Shown here: in pieces, positions 20,840 to 32,099 of the stretch
Layout: every line of letters begins with the position of its first letter
Numbering within the stretch: position 1 is the first letter of the stretch
NCBI RefSeq assembly: GCF_026151205.1
Contig: NC_087076.1
Coordinates: 6,672,902-6,736,901, forward strand
Direction of reading: 5' to 3'
DNA length: 64,000 nt
Source of the DNA: Bolinopsis microptera
Taxonomy: Eukaryota > Ctenophora > Tentaculata > Lobata > Bolinopsidae
The notes under the pieces: generated by a model
What the model saw: only the letters and a program-made list of their open reading frames with translations
Databases searched by the model: none
What the model was told of the DNA's origin: nothing
Made by a program: the position numbers and the translations under genes

Positions 20840-21400
20840 AACTCCCTCATTTTATAACGAGCTGATTAGATTCCTTTAAACTATTCCCTCACTTTTCCTC
20901 TGATGTTAACTGCTTGGAGATGTAAAATCCGGATTGGAGTATTATTTATGAGTCGCATTGTTGTAATGTATTCTGGGTAAAATTATCTTTATCCCGGTTG
21001 TTGCGACAAGTAAAAATGCTCTTATTAGGGAAAGGAGATTACTCGACGTTTCAATGTAACTACATCGTATTCATGATCTAAAAACAAGTGTTAAAAATTC
21101 AAAACGTAAAAAACATATATCTGAGGCAAAATGGAGATGATCGTATTACAGGGGATGGTATCCAATGAACAGACACCACATAGATCCCAGTGCTAAGAGA
21201 CCACAATTATTGCCATTTGTTTGGCGTTCGGTTAGTACGTAGCGGACAATGGTAGTGTGAGGTCGTATTCGTATTATACATGAACAAGAGAATCAAATAA
21301 TTAAACAATGTCAGGCTCATTGCGATAATAGGGAGCATTTGAAGCACACAACCAGTGGTTGTTGTTGAGATTCAAAATTTGAATGAATTTAGAATCTACT
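20840..21400 (-). pseudogene. Ulp1-like fragment, copy 2, split by an insertion
   Basis: 20840-20922 repeats 20060-20150, and 21132-21400 continues the same homologous sequence (compare 46360-46690). The two parts are separated by a 209 bp insertion. The coding frame is also degraded. Flanking sequence up to GAATCTAC near 21395 is shared with the 46 kb copy, so the whole repeated unit is larger than the protease exon. Confidence 0.6.
20923..21131. mobile_element. 209 bp insertion with 8 bp target duplication
   Basis: TGGAGATG occurs at 20915-20922 and again at 21132-21139, bracketing sequence that is absent from the homologous sites at 20140 and 46355, which read straight through GCTTGGAGATGATCG. 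This empty-site comparison is good evidence for a transposition event. The insert has no strong terminal inverted repeat (TAAAATCC at the left, GGCAAAA at the right) and no ORF; an 8 bp duplication is typical of hAT or of some retroelement integrations. Confidence 0.7.
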
Positions 21401-21604
21401 CGGGCACTTATGTGATGTCCTGTGCTTTACTTGCCATAAGCGGTCACAAAATGGCCAAAGGTTATGCGTATCCTGCTTTCTTTTTACAGGTCTTTTGTTC
21501 GAAAAATAAATATATACATATATTCTCAGACTTAAAAAATAATTTCTACAGGTATGATTTTGCGAAAATTTAAAATACGCGTTAATTTAATGTTTATCTG
21601 ATAA

Positions 21605-21910
21605 CTAAGCTCCAATAGATCTTGCGGCATTTGAACCTGCTGGATCGACCTCTGGGGCTTCAACCATGTTTGCTGCATTATTCCTAACAAAACAATGGAT
21701 CTTATCCGACAGTTGGAACGGATCCAGTTTCTCCTCGATCAGATGAAGAATGTTCTCCGCGGTGTGCTCAGCATTAATGCAATCTAGCACAACCATCTTG
21801 GGCTGGAACTCAACATTGAGGTAGTGAAGAGTTAATGAGAGAAATGAGTCGTTAGCTTTGCTTGTCCAAATATCTGTGGTAAGACTCGCATGATCCCCTA
21901 CTTCTCTCAA
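21605..21910 (-). pseudogene. hAT (ZBED-like) transposase fragment
   Basis: The frame contains SLTTDIWTSKANDSFLSLTL, the conserved start of the hAT catalytic core with its first aspartate, followed by the AEHTAENI and DKIHCFVRNNAANM segments. The last normally reads V-T-D-N-A-x-N-M and supplies the second catalytic aspartate; here that position is asparagine. The N-terminal zinc finger and C-terminal dimerisation part are missing and a stop precedes the ATG-like start. A truncated, catalytically dead remnant. Confidence 0.82.
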
Positions 21911-22147
21911 CTATTTTTTTCACATGTGCCAATATCGACCTCTTAAAGTCTTATTCCTGAGCGAGCGGCTTCTGGGCGACCTGTTTTACAATATCATTTT
22001 TATGATTTTTATTTCTTAAGTTAAAATTAGCAACATAAATTGTAAACACGTAATATTTGTGACACAACAATCCAACAAAACCGACTGGTATCTTATTAAT
22101 ATTATCATTTTCGGAATATCTTAACAATAAATTAATAATTGGTACCA

Positions 22148-22508
22148 CTACCACTGTGAAATGCACTTTGCTATCATTATCTGTGATGGTCCATTTAGAT
22201 AAGGAACTAGGTTTCTCTTAACTCCCTGTCTTATTCTCATCTCCTCACTCTCGTTAACTATAGCCTCATCAAACTCCCCGCTCCAGCTCCATTTCCTCGG
22301 GTGCTCATCTTTCCTCCATTCCTTCTCTCCCTCCACTTCTCCTTGAGATTTCAACCTCCTCTTGTTCTTCTGTTTTATCTTCTCTATCTCTGCTTCCAAT
22401 TTCAATTCTCTTCTCTGGGCTCTCTCCTCCAGCTGGCATTTTCTGCAGAGCTCCTCCTCCAGCAGCTGCCCTTCTTCAGGTATTTTACTTCTTAGAATTG
22501 GAAATTCT
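22148..22508 (-). CDS. Coiled-coil ORF, unknown
   Basis: An open frame of about 118 codons from a stop at about 22509. Residues EEGQLLEEELCRKCQLEERA, then QRRELKLEAEIEKIKQKNKR, form a strongly charged heptad-type coiled coil, followed by a Trp-containing acidic segment and a less charged end. An internal ATG gives 85 residues. It lies on the same strand 240 bp upstream of the hAT fragment but no link is shown. It may be one exon of a larger gene. Confidence 0.4.
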
Positions 22509-22509
22509 T

Positions 22510-23809
22510 AACCTCTAAATCTTAAAGCATTTTCATCTTTGGGTCATTCTTCTGACAGGCAGGACCAACGCTGCCGTTTTCTGACAAAAGTGAATAAGTC
22601 AGCTATTGAACATTTTGCGCAAATTGACTTCAAAATTTTCAGCTCAAAGTCTGAACGTCTATCTTGTGATGTTGTTCTTGAAATGCCATTTTAGATGAAC
22701 TCCTTTGCAACGGGGTTTTTAGCGTAACAGTTTTTACTCTACTTGTTTATTTGTCAGGTCGACCACCTGAGCTTGATCAGCACCGTCTATTTGTAAATTA
22801 AACCTATTTTCAACATTATTTTTTCTTGCATTTTTCTACATTATTTTTAAACATTATTTCCCCCAACCTGGAGAAAAATAATTGACACAGTTGAGGTATC
22901 TTCAGTCTTCGCTCTCCCTAAGGGGAGTGTTGGCATATGAAGTACTGTATTTCTCGGTTGTTACCCAGGACGGTGGCGCATTGATACGTGCTGGATCTCG
23001 TTGTGGAAATACCGTGATACTGCGGTTCGACTCAGTTCGAGCTGCTTCCTTTTGCATTCCCTAGCAGTTTCGCTGTTTAAGGGACGAAATAAGTTGGACG
23101 CTGAAGTAGGGATATAGGGAGAGCAGGTATAGCTGATATATTTCATCCTAATAATAAGTAAAACAAGATTTAAGTAAAACAAAATTTAAATTTTATTTCC
23201 ATTACAATGAATATAATAATGATATCATAATAAATATATGTAGACATCCGATAATAAACTTGTTAGGTCCAGTACAACCCAAGACATGTCGGCCGAATAA
23301 CAAAATAAATAAATTTAAAAAAAGGCTTGCTTAGTTTCTCAAACGAGCATAGGCTTAGGCTGTACAGATATAGCTCTAATTCTACGTCATATTAAAAACT
23401 TTACATCATTTTTGAGATACGCAATTGTGGTGTTGAGTGGTGGTTTGGGTGATTGATCCAAGGTAGTGGCCAACTGGTCTGAAAGGAGCTTCATATCTGA
23501 GTCTAAGGATTTCCAGGGCTGGTCTTTTAAGAGGAGGTGCTTAAGGCGTTGGTCAAATTGGCCAAGTCTATCAATTCTGTTACTGAATTCAACAAAGTCA
23601 ATATCCTTAATGCATATGCATTATGCAATAGATATAGACAATATATCTAAAAATAAACATTGAAATACATGTCACCATATATGGAATAACCTGGGGTTTT
23701 CCGCGGGAAAATCTCGATGAGATCTTCAGATCAGGGTGGTGGAACTTCATGACGTGTCAAAGTTACTAGAGCCTGTAAAACGAAACGTAACAAACGCGCG
23801 TGTATAATG
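22510..23809. other. No gene supported
   Basis: Several short frames without protein-like composition. TTATTTCCCCCAACC(T/C)GGAGAAAAA at 22855 is repeated at 29030, a small dispersed repeat. Nothing else identified. Confidence 0.4.
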
Positions 23810-23813
23810 TTAA

Positions 23814-25214
23814 GGGGAGATACACCAAAACCGTTTTTGCTCCGAACATCGATTTTATTTTATATTATTTTTAAATAGACAAAAAGAATAAGACTGTACA
23901 CCTTCAAAAATTTTAAAAAATATTCCCTCATCGAGAAAAAAAATATTTTTCTTTTTCGAAAATTTTTAAAATTTGGAGAAGTCTGTCACTGTAATACCGA
24001 TAGTTCGGCCATTTAAAAAGTTTTTTGGCTGATTTTTTTACTGAACATTACTTACACTCCGTACTAGAAGCCATTGAAAGGATTATATAATTGAACAATA
24101 AATGACCAAGTTACAGACCGAACAAGGTGAAAAAAGAAAAATTGGGATTTTTGCCTATCACCAAAGTTGTACATTTCACCACCCGCCCAGGTCATCAGAT
24201 ATCGCTTTAAAAATTCTTGTGAGTGTAGTTGATGATCATGGCAAGCTTTTTGGAACCGGATTTCTCTCAATTTTGAGTTTTAAGCTATGCAATGTGGCCT
24301 CAAACGACTTAGTAAAATTCATCGTAAAAAAGGGCAAAAAAGGCAGATTTAAGGCTTAAAATGCCTATAACTCAAAAAGTATCAGTTTTTTTGAAATAAT
24401 TTTTACAGGATCGTAATCAGCTTGGTAAGACGAATCTTTTAGTACCAAATAGGTGCTTTTAGAAGACAAATTGTCTTAAATAATTTTCTAGCTCGAACAC
24501 AAGGGTCCCCCCTTGTATAAATTTTGTACAAATTGTACACATTTTTTTACAAATTTTGTGGCTTTGAATATTATAAATGTCGTACTGAAAGATTCGTCTT
24601 ACCAAGCTGATTACGATCCTGTAAAAATTATTTCAAAAAAACTGATACTTTTTGAGTTATAGGCATTTTAAGCCTTAAATCTGCCTTTTTTTGCCCTTTT
24701 TTACGATGAATTTTACTAAGTCGTTTGAGGCCACATTGCATAGCTTAAAACTCAAAATTGAGAGAAATCCGGTTCCAAAAAGCTTGCCATGATCATCAAC
24801 TACACTCACAAGAATTTTTGAAGCGATATCTGATGACCTGGGCGGGTGGTGAAATGTACAACTTTGGTGGTAGGCAAAAATCCCAATTTTTATTTTTTCA
24901 CCTTGTTCGGTCTGTAACTTGGTCATTTATTGTTCAACTATATAATCCTTTCAATGGCTTCTAGTACGGAGTGTAAGTAATGTTCAGTAAAAAAATCAGC
25001 CAAAAAACTTTTTAAATGGCCGAACTATCGGTATTACAGTGAGAGACTTCTCCAAATTTTAAAAATTTTCGAAAAAGAAAAATATTTTTTTTCTCGATGA
25101 GGGAATATTTTTTTAAATTTTTGAAGGTGTACAATCTTATTCTTTTTGTCTATTTAAAAATAATATAAAATAAAATCGATGTTCGGAGCAAAAACGGTTT
25201 TGGTGTATCTCCCC
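23814..25214. mobile_element. Foldback element, 630 bp arms, TTAA duplication
   Basis: Arms 23814-24445 and 24582-25214 are inverted copies of one another at roughly 98% identity by eye, separated by a 136 bp spacer. The outermost bases are GGGGAGATACACCAAAACCG and its complement, flanked directly by TTAA at 23810-23813 and 25215-25218. TTAA targets are used by piggyBac and Kolobok superfamilies; the GGGG terminus fits neither textbook end perfectly. Each arm contains a mirrored ~85 codon frame that is a by-product of the inverted duplication. No transposase. Confidence 0.9.
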
Positions 25215-25863
25215 TTAATGTCCGGCGTGTATGATATGTTTTTGTTCGGCAGTTTCTGATTCTAAGATAACCACACTCTTGACCAAGTTTTCTTTCTGGG
25301 GTTTGATCTGGTTGACAGGACAGTGCTCTGCAGGACTTCACAAACAGGGCCATCTTAGAGAACTCCTTCTTCATAGACCAGTGAAGACTGAAGCTTGGAA
25401 AGTTGATGCTGTAACATAACCGGTAATCACACTGTATCTTGACATACACCGTATCTCGACAATTATACCTAATTTTATTCAACTTTCTTCCTTAATTTCA
25501 TGTAGAGCCATTATACAAGTTTGTTTTAAGATTTAAAGTAATAATAAAAGTTAAATGTACACAATATCATCAATATATAGATTCAGACAAGATAACTAAT
25601 ACAACTGAGGTAATCTCTCATTGTTCTGGTAATCTAGAGAGCTAATTGTTTCACCTATTGAGTCACCGTAACGTTACTATCATATTATATCATAGAGCGT
25701 TATATCAAAATAACCTTGCTTGTTCTGAGGTTCGCACCCCCTTTAAAAGCTTTTCTCGATGTACAGCAAGATCCAATAATGTGCGGATACTGTTAGTCCT
25801 CGTTTATTCTTGGTCTCAGGGATTTCTCTAGCTCCTATCGATTCAATCTGATCTTTTACTGTC

Positions 25864-25982
25864 TAGGTATTTGACGCTCAGATGAGTTCCAATTAGATTA
25901 CAAAGTTTATACTTTTACAAAGCATTTTCGTCATACTGTTTTTTAAACGTGCACATATTTATGAATGAGCCTCATCTAAGTG
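25864..25982. repeat. Dispersed repeat D, copy 3
   Basis: 3' truncated copy of the 13450-13618 unit, ending near GTGCACATATTTATGAATGA. Confidence 0.75.
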
Positions 25983-26095
25983 GGGTCTCCAAAAACGGTC
26001 CCATCTCTGCTGGGTGGCTAATTCTGCTAATCCAATCATGATAAACCGTTCCTTCCTGTATCTACTGTGCAGTGGTAGAAAGTAAGTATTACCCA

Positions 26096-26830
26096 GGAGT
26101 AATTAGGCCCATTAGATCTAAACGGCATTTTAGGTCGTTTGCCGAGAAATCTGGGTTTTCTCTGTTCCACCCCAGCACGATCCACATGTCGTAACGTCGT
26201 CATCGCCTTAGCTTGTGTCACAAGCATACCTCTGTTGCACCTAATACAGAAATCGGTAACACAGTTGGATCCTTTGAGAACGGACTAACACTTCTTTAGA
26301 AGCTTACTACTATTGAATCGTCACCGAATATTTTTAGATATTCGTCTCACCTTAATTCTTGTCTCACATGCCTGTAGCCCCAGGCTCCACCTGTGTCTGC
26401 TACAATATCTGGCTTGGGTTACTTCTTGGTCAGACAAACTGTTGTCTGTTCTTTTTATCTCAAAAAACTGTAGCATTCTGAAAGTTTCAACTTAAAGATT
26501 TTTGATGACTCTAAAGTCTAAAGATTCTAAACATGCGATTAAAGGAAACTGTTTAATATTTCATTGTAGCTAAATGTTCTCAAATTATTTATTTCATAAA
26601 AATGGTGTAAGTATTTTTTCTGCCCAAATATTACATTCTGTAACAATGTTTCGAGACGAACTAAGAACACAGCAGAAGTATTAACATATATTACCTCTCA
26701 ATTGTTCTTGATGAACTTGGATATTGGTCGTAGTCCTTTTTAATTCTGCCTCTGATCTCGTCCGTTGTGTAAATTTCTTTTACTAGATCCTCTAGATATT
26801 GGCGGAGATTGTTGTTGGCGGAGATTGTGA
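26096..26830 (-). pseudogene. Integrase-core gene, degraded duplicate
   Basis: Homologous along its length to 32767-33550 and in the same orientation. On the minus strand it keeps exon-like segments: YLEDLVKEIYTTDEIRGRIK, then KKDYDQYPSSSRTIER with a GTAATA donor; an FFEIKRTDNSLSDQEVTQA segment with a 5 bp deletion that breaks the frame; and LVTQAKAMTTLRHVDRAGVE, then QRKPRFLGKRPKMPF and SNGPNYSW with a GTAATA donor. The catalytic-core exon is not found below it, so it is a 5'-partial pseudogene. Confidence 0.75.
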
Positions 26831-26834
26831 AAGT

Positions 26835-27985
26835 AGATTAGCAGCCGCAGTTAAACTGTTCATGGTTTAATCTATATCAATGACTATTTAAGTTGTTAGG
26901 TATTGTTTGATGACTGCTTGTTTGCTTAAATGTTTAGTGACTTTGTTAGTAATTGTGGAGTCGATAAGGCGGAGTCTGTTATATTCAAAATCAACGTCTT
27001 CTGTAGAGAGAGTAGGTAACACGTTCAAACATGTCGTAGCACAAATGTGTCTTCGGCACACCAAAGCCCAACATACCAAAGGAGGGTGCCTCCGAGCCTG
27101 GGGTTGACCCAAAGGCAGCGAGTTTAGTGTTACTTCCTGGAACGAGATGAAGTCTTCGTAAGAGTAGGAGTCGACTTGTTAAGATGGGCCATGATCAGAT
27201 CAAGCAGTTTCTTATCAGCAAGTCAGTGCACTTAGGAAAAGATTAGAGAGCAAAAATGATGATGCATAATGTTAAGTAAAATGTGTTCAATGAAAAGTAA
27301 AATGTGTTGAATGAAGTAAAATGTGTTCAATTCAAAACTCTAGGACTTTCCTTATCTCTAATTCTTACGCATCTTATATCTTTGGGTCAGGACCAACGGT
27401 GAAAGTAAGATTGTCAAAATTGCGGGTAAATTATCAAATCCCTAGACAGTTTGAATAAAACGTTTATCCTTGAGCTTTAATGGAGACTAACTCAACTAGA
27501 TTTAAATCTCTATAGCAATTGAGCCCCCTCCTCTCCCCCTAATTTGTGGAGCAAAATAACACGTACTTACACTTTTTTAAACATTTCTGCCTATAATTCT
27601 GCTTTTTTTAACATAGTATGTATTTTAATTTGGTGTAAGTGGTGGCCGTTGTATTCTATAAACCGTTTTTAACGAGTTTTTTTACGATTCAGTATTTTGT
27701 GAGGATATTTATGCAGAATGAACTGTGGCTCATTTTTTATTATTTAAGCTGCGCTACGAGCACACACGCTAGCTAGTTAGTTTTTAGATAGTTAAGAGTA
27801 TTAGTTAGTTAGTGTAAATTGGTATCAGTCAGGATCTGTTAGCACACAGAACTCAGAACTGTTAGTTTTCGCGAAGCAGGTCTGACTTTCATATATATTC
27901 TTATAGTGATAGACTTTATCATATAAATTTATTTTGAACTTAGTAACAATTTCAGGGAATAAATAGAAATTTAAGATTTCATTTC
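26835..27985. other. No gene supported
   Basis: Contains a short three-fold repeat of AAGTAAAATGTGTTCAATG (27272-27330) and a TTAGTTAG-rich stretch near 27770. No protein-like frame. Confidence 0.4.
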
Positions 27986-27989
27986 TATT

Positions 27990-28420
27990 CTAGTATTTTG
28001 CTTGAAGAAGTATGGTCCGAAGAGGCGTTGCGAGCAGATTCCAATCCATTTGGTGATATTTGAAGAATGAATAGGGCACTTCTACAGGCCAGTGTACCGC
28101 ATTGTGGCTGTTGATTGTTCCATTCAGTTCGCACTGGCCTTCGTCAAACGCTTTAGCGTAGTCTAGATAAATCACATCAACTTCATAATTGTCCTGGAGA
28201 TTTTTGAATATGTTTTCCCTATGGTCAAGGAGCTGTGTGAAGCAGCTCCTACCTGATCTTAATCCGTTTTGGGTGTTAGTGATTATCTTGTTATTCTCTA
28301 AATAGTCCAAGTCTGCCCGTTTACGCACGACTCGAAGAATTCCTGATATGAGAAGTTCTGTGTTTTCCTTACCCGGTTCAGCGACCAGAGTTGGTATCCC
28401 CTGAGCTGGTACCCTGTAAA
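27990..28420 (-). pseudogene. Non-LTR reverse transcriptase fragment
   Basis: The frame reads YLENNKIITNTQNGLRSGRS, then CFTQLLDH and YEVDVIYLDYAKAFDEG. This matches motifs 2a-A of LINE reverse transcriptases, with the first catalytic aspartate in VIYLDYAKAFD. Upstream, LISGILRVVRKR continues the expected sequence in the same frame but the preceding RPIS motif is absent. After AKAFD the frame leaves the family. 5' and 3' truncated. Confidence 0.8.
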
Positions 28421-28429
28421 AATGGGATA

Positions 28430-29545
28430 AACCTGGATCTTACAATCATAAAACCGTTAGAATCCACGTAATTTCAAATATTAAAAATATCCACTATCAA
28501 TAATTGTTAAAAATCTACCCTGTATATCTAACTCAGAAATTCTTCAATATTGATATTGTTAGTTCTCATTGACCTAGTAACCCTTCTATTTTCAAAATTG
28601 TTGTAGAATTGTTGACAGTGCTCTGGTATCCACCATGCGTTTAATAAAGAAGAATGCTCTCAGTGCCTTTTTTCTGAGTTGGTGGCGCACTCAAGTGAAC
28701 TTTACCCTATATCTAGTCCATAATTCATTTCTTATTTCTTGGTGAATTAAATTCTACTGATGGATCACATCACTAATTAATCGGCTTTTTGAGAAAGAAA
28801 GAAAAGATATCAACAAACCTAATACTTTCTGTCCTAAAAAATTCAAGCAATTGAATTTGTGCATATTCCTAATATGGGGGTATGAGTCAAATATGTCGTT
28901 TTCTTACTTTCTTAGGTATTAATGATAAAAAGTGTATGTTAGCCACGGGGAAGACTTCTTTAACTAAGATCATTAATATTTTCAAATACTAATTTCATAT
29001 CAGAATCACGACTCAAATTTTCTACATTATTTCCCCCAACCGGGAGAAAAAGAAGCACACGTACTTGACTTCTCTGATAGGTTGTAAAAAACTGTTCTGA
29101 AGTTTGTATCCTTTGTAATAAAGTTTTTATAAATTGCTTTAGACTCTCTAAGTAACAGAACAGAGTGGACAAATTAAAGTGCGTTTAATTTTAAATACTC
29201 CGTTTGCAAGTTCAGAGTCAATACTTGATGCCTCTCGTTCGTGCTACCAGTCATTTTATTAAGCTATTAAAAAATTGAATTTTACGGATTTTATCATAGC
29301 TGAATTCAATAAGGTTACATTTGATATTTTATTATTCTATTACGGTAATAAAGTACTATAGAGTTGAAATCGAATTATTTACGAATTTGGATTTCTGATC
29401 CTTTTAGCACTTTCAAACACCTGTTTATACTTGAAATATAATTGAATAATTTCATCTTAGTAGCAAGAAAGTGGTGACTAGTCCACCATAAAACATAACA
29501 CAACTTTCATCGTAATCACTCGAATAATTCACCGTTGCTGAAATA
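28430..29545. other. Upstream flank of the cysteine-rich gene
   Basis: AT-rich, no protein-like frame. A 70-codon minus ORF at 28960-29172 lacks support. The CCCCCAACCGGGAGAAAAA motif at 29032 repeats one at 22860. Promoter elements for the gene starting at 29546 are not obvious. Confidence 0.4.
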
Positions 29546-30470
29546 ATGTTTAAAATTTCCCTCCTTTGTTTGACTCTTATCGTTTGTTATTCAGGTGAGC
29601 AAACTTTTTTCAAGTTACTTAATTAATTTTAAAAAAGTTATTCATTTTTATTGTAGACTGTAGAATCAAAAAGAAAAAAGATGATGCTCGCTAACATATT
29701 ATCACGAGATAAGAGAAGGAACAGTAGTAAATTTATAACAAGAATTTAAAGAGAGAAACATATCTGCCGCTCTTCAGACGCCGTATGTGTTTGGGGACAA
29801 TGGAAATGCCACTCACCAGAGAAGTGCGACGGAAAGTATGATAAAGGACTCTTCGCATGCTCCTATGGATGTCATAAAGGATATTGCGCTTCCCAATGCA
29901 TGGGCTGGTGCGCATCAACTGATATCCACCCCCGAGGTAGGTTCGGTGAAACATACCAACGTGAACTCAAGAACCTCAGAACCATCATGTTTTAGATTCA
30001 CGTTTAAGCTATAGTTTTCCCTGTACCTTTTGCGTTGCGTCTCACACTTGAAAACGTGACGTCACACCGCCCCTCACATGACAATCGCATTATATTTGCT
30101 TTCATATTTGCCACGGCTACGAACCTCAATCTAAGTGTTATCGCCCTGTAGGTTGCTGTACTACTTGCAAGGAATGGTGCTATTTAGCGGCTGATTCTGA
30201 CAGTGGTAAGTGCCATTAATCTCTCGAGGTCTACTGACCCCCCCCCCCTCCCCTTAAATGTTGGGCGAATCAATAATCATAATCAATAATATGTAAGCTT
30301 CTGGTTTCCAGAAAAATGAAATATAAAGACCGAGGAGTCCGTAAGGTCTAAGTTTTGTTAAGAGCTAAGACACTTTTCCAGGAATTGGAGCTGACTACAA
30401 GACTTGCACTGAGAACAGTGACTGTGACGTTATTGCTGGCAACTCCTGCTCCAGTGCTTGTACGCTCTAA
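29546..30470 (+). CDS. Secreted 16-cysteine peptide, four exons
   Basis: Exons 29546-29594, 29778-29936, 30152-30205 and 30382-30470 join with GT/AG introns (gtgagc, gtaggt, gtaagt donors), all in phase 1, giving 116 residues. Residues 1-16 (MFKISLLCLTLIVCYS) are a typical signal peptide; the mature ~100 residues contain 16 cysteines, enough for eight disulfides. Exon 2 carries eight, including FACSYGCHKGYCASQCMGWC; exon 3 four around GCCTTCKEWCY; exon 4 four in KTCTENSDC and SCSSAC. The order G-C-x-K-G-Y-C, E-W-C-Y, then C-x(4)-D-C and C-x(3)-C resembles, from memory, small secreted cysteine-rich peptides of arthropods whose role is not settled. Defence, signalling or venom-type roles are all possible; none is shown. 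Too fragmented to appear as one ORF. Confidence 0.78.
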
Positions 30471-30785
30471 AGTTTAGACGTAATCAGATGTCAATAGCTC
30501 TGTATTTTATACTTTATAGTGTATACTTGAAGCGCTCTGGAATTTTACTGATTTGAATTCGAAAATGTTTAACTTTAAAACTGGATACGCTAACCGTTAA
30601 TTTTTCTATTTCAAAATAACACGAGTCTTGATCCTGTTGTGATGTAAATGAACAAATGCAGGCCGTCCCAAAATTATGAAGATTAAAACTGTTGGGTCTG
30701 CCACTGGACTGAGTGTTCTTGTTACTTTTACAGTTTACAGTTGTCAACTAAGCGGTGAAAAAAAATGTCAGCAAGACTACTAGCT
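30471..30785. other. 3' flank of the cysteine-rich gene
   Basis: No canonical AATAAA within 150 bp of the stop. A minus ORF at 30514-30747 is not convincing. Confidence 0.4.
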
Positions 30786-30787
30786 GA

Positions 30788-31060
30788 TTCCGAATGAAAT
30801 GTTTTGGTATGTTTGAACTCGTGTTCGTGGTTCAAAGCGTCTACAAGCTGGTAGTTCAAGCCACTTTATGTCTAATTATTGCAAGGTGATGCTTGTCTCG
30901 TAAAGCTGCAGGTTCGAAATCTTTGCTGCTTAAAATATAATCCTAAGTCTTCGTCCAACATGAGTCTGTAGAATCTTACGTCTTTCTTAATCTTGTACTT
31001 ATAACCGCTCTTTCGGTGAATTGTCTCGTCTCCTTCCGATTATTCTACATGTCACATGCC
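30788..31060. repeat. ~255 bp direct duplicate, copy 1
   Basis: From GTTTGAACTCGTGTTCGTGG to CCGATTATTCTACATGTCAC this matches 33763-34007 closely and in the same orientation. On the minus strand both copies keep an open stretch reading RKSGYKYKIKKDVRFYRLML, then DE, suggesting a former coding exon of a duplicated element. The duplicates bracket the genes at 31.1-33.6 kb. Confidence 0.75.
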
Positions 31061-31145
31061 AAAATCGAGGATATCATAGATTTATAGAATCAAAATCATA
31101 TTAAATACTAAAGCTACATTCAAATTCGATTGTTAACAAACTAAA

Positions 31146-32099
31146 TTATTTAAAATCCCTTAATTTTTCCTTTGACTGGAATGAAAATTGCTTTTGGTGC
31201 CACCGAACCACCTGTAGAAGATCTTGGAAACAGCTTTCTTTTCTAGCGATTCTAGTATTATAGGTAGTCATTAAAGATATAGCCCTCTCTGCCGAGTCAT
31301 TAGTAGCTGAGAGGTTTATTAGAGAGGACTTCAGTTGCTTGTACCCCGCTGTCAGGTGCCAATCGTCTTTCTCTAGAAACTGTGTGCTGACTCCTAGTCC
31401 TACAAGGTCAAAGAGCAATCTAGAACGAGGTTCAGCGAAGTCAGCTAGAGTCGAGGAATCTTTTACTTCAGGCAGCTCTGGTTTCCTCACTTCAAGTCTT
31501 CCTTCATTTTTTGTCGTCTTCACAATTGCTGCAGCTTCTCTCGTACTGAGATAGGCAGATTCTCATTAAAGAGGGAGAAGGAGATGTTCTCTTCGGTTAA
31601 GTACCTGGTGTGTCTCTGAAATACTTTGTTGCAGCTATCTGCTACCTTCTTGTCAATCTTCTTGTAGATGGTCAGATTCCTGGTAATTTCATCAATTATT
31701 ATCAAAAATTCAAGATATTCTGTTTAACTATGAACTATGAAGATTGAAAATTAAAGTAACAATCTTCATCCGTTAAAATCTTAACTGCTATAATTCAGTA
31801 GTTTAAAACGAAATATTTATCTTAAGAAATTCTATTAACAAACCTGAACAGTTCAAGATCATTTGAAGCAGCAGATGTAACGGAGTGAGCTCTAAACCAA
31901 GGTTTAACGTACACGAAAACAATGAATATCCCCAATTTCGTTAGCTTCTTCCGTTTAGTGTGGTGAATATTGGTTAGCTGGTTCTGCGACAAGCACATTT
32001 TTAAGACATAGATAGCTTTGGACATCCATCTTGCGTGATGGAAGGAATGAATACTGACGTGTACATGTAGTCTTAAAATTTCTATGGCAATGTCTTTAC
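31146..32099 (-). pseudogene. Transposon-type gene, two exons, one frameshift
   Basis: Exon 32099-31844 reads FHHARWMSKAIYVLKMCLSQ and FIVFVYVKPWFRAHSV; it joins in phase 2 (gtttgt donor, ttaccag acceptor) to 31679-31146, which reads RHTRYLTEENISFSLFNENL and then, after a one-base shift near 31545, reaches SATNDSAERAISLM and QDLLQVVRWHQKQF before the stop. The order ARWM-x-KAIY-x-LK, K-x-WF, NDxAER and LLQVV-x-x-H is that of a widespread, poorly characterised family found in many invertebrate genomes and thought to be transposon-derived (from memory). Everything except the frameshift is coherent. 5' exons, if any, were not found. Confidence 0.65.

Noticed and set aside
24102-24926. Two matching ~85 codon ORFs in opposite orientation
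   Set aside because: They lie in the inverted arms of the foldback element, so the similarity is due to the DNA palindrome; no signal or domain.
30820-30920. GGTTCGAAATC motif resembling a tRNA B box
   Set aside because: No cloverleaf or A box at the right distance; the sequence is part of a duplicated segment with coding-like content.
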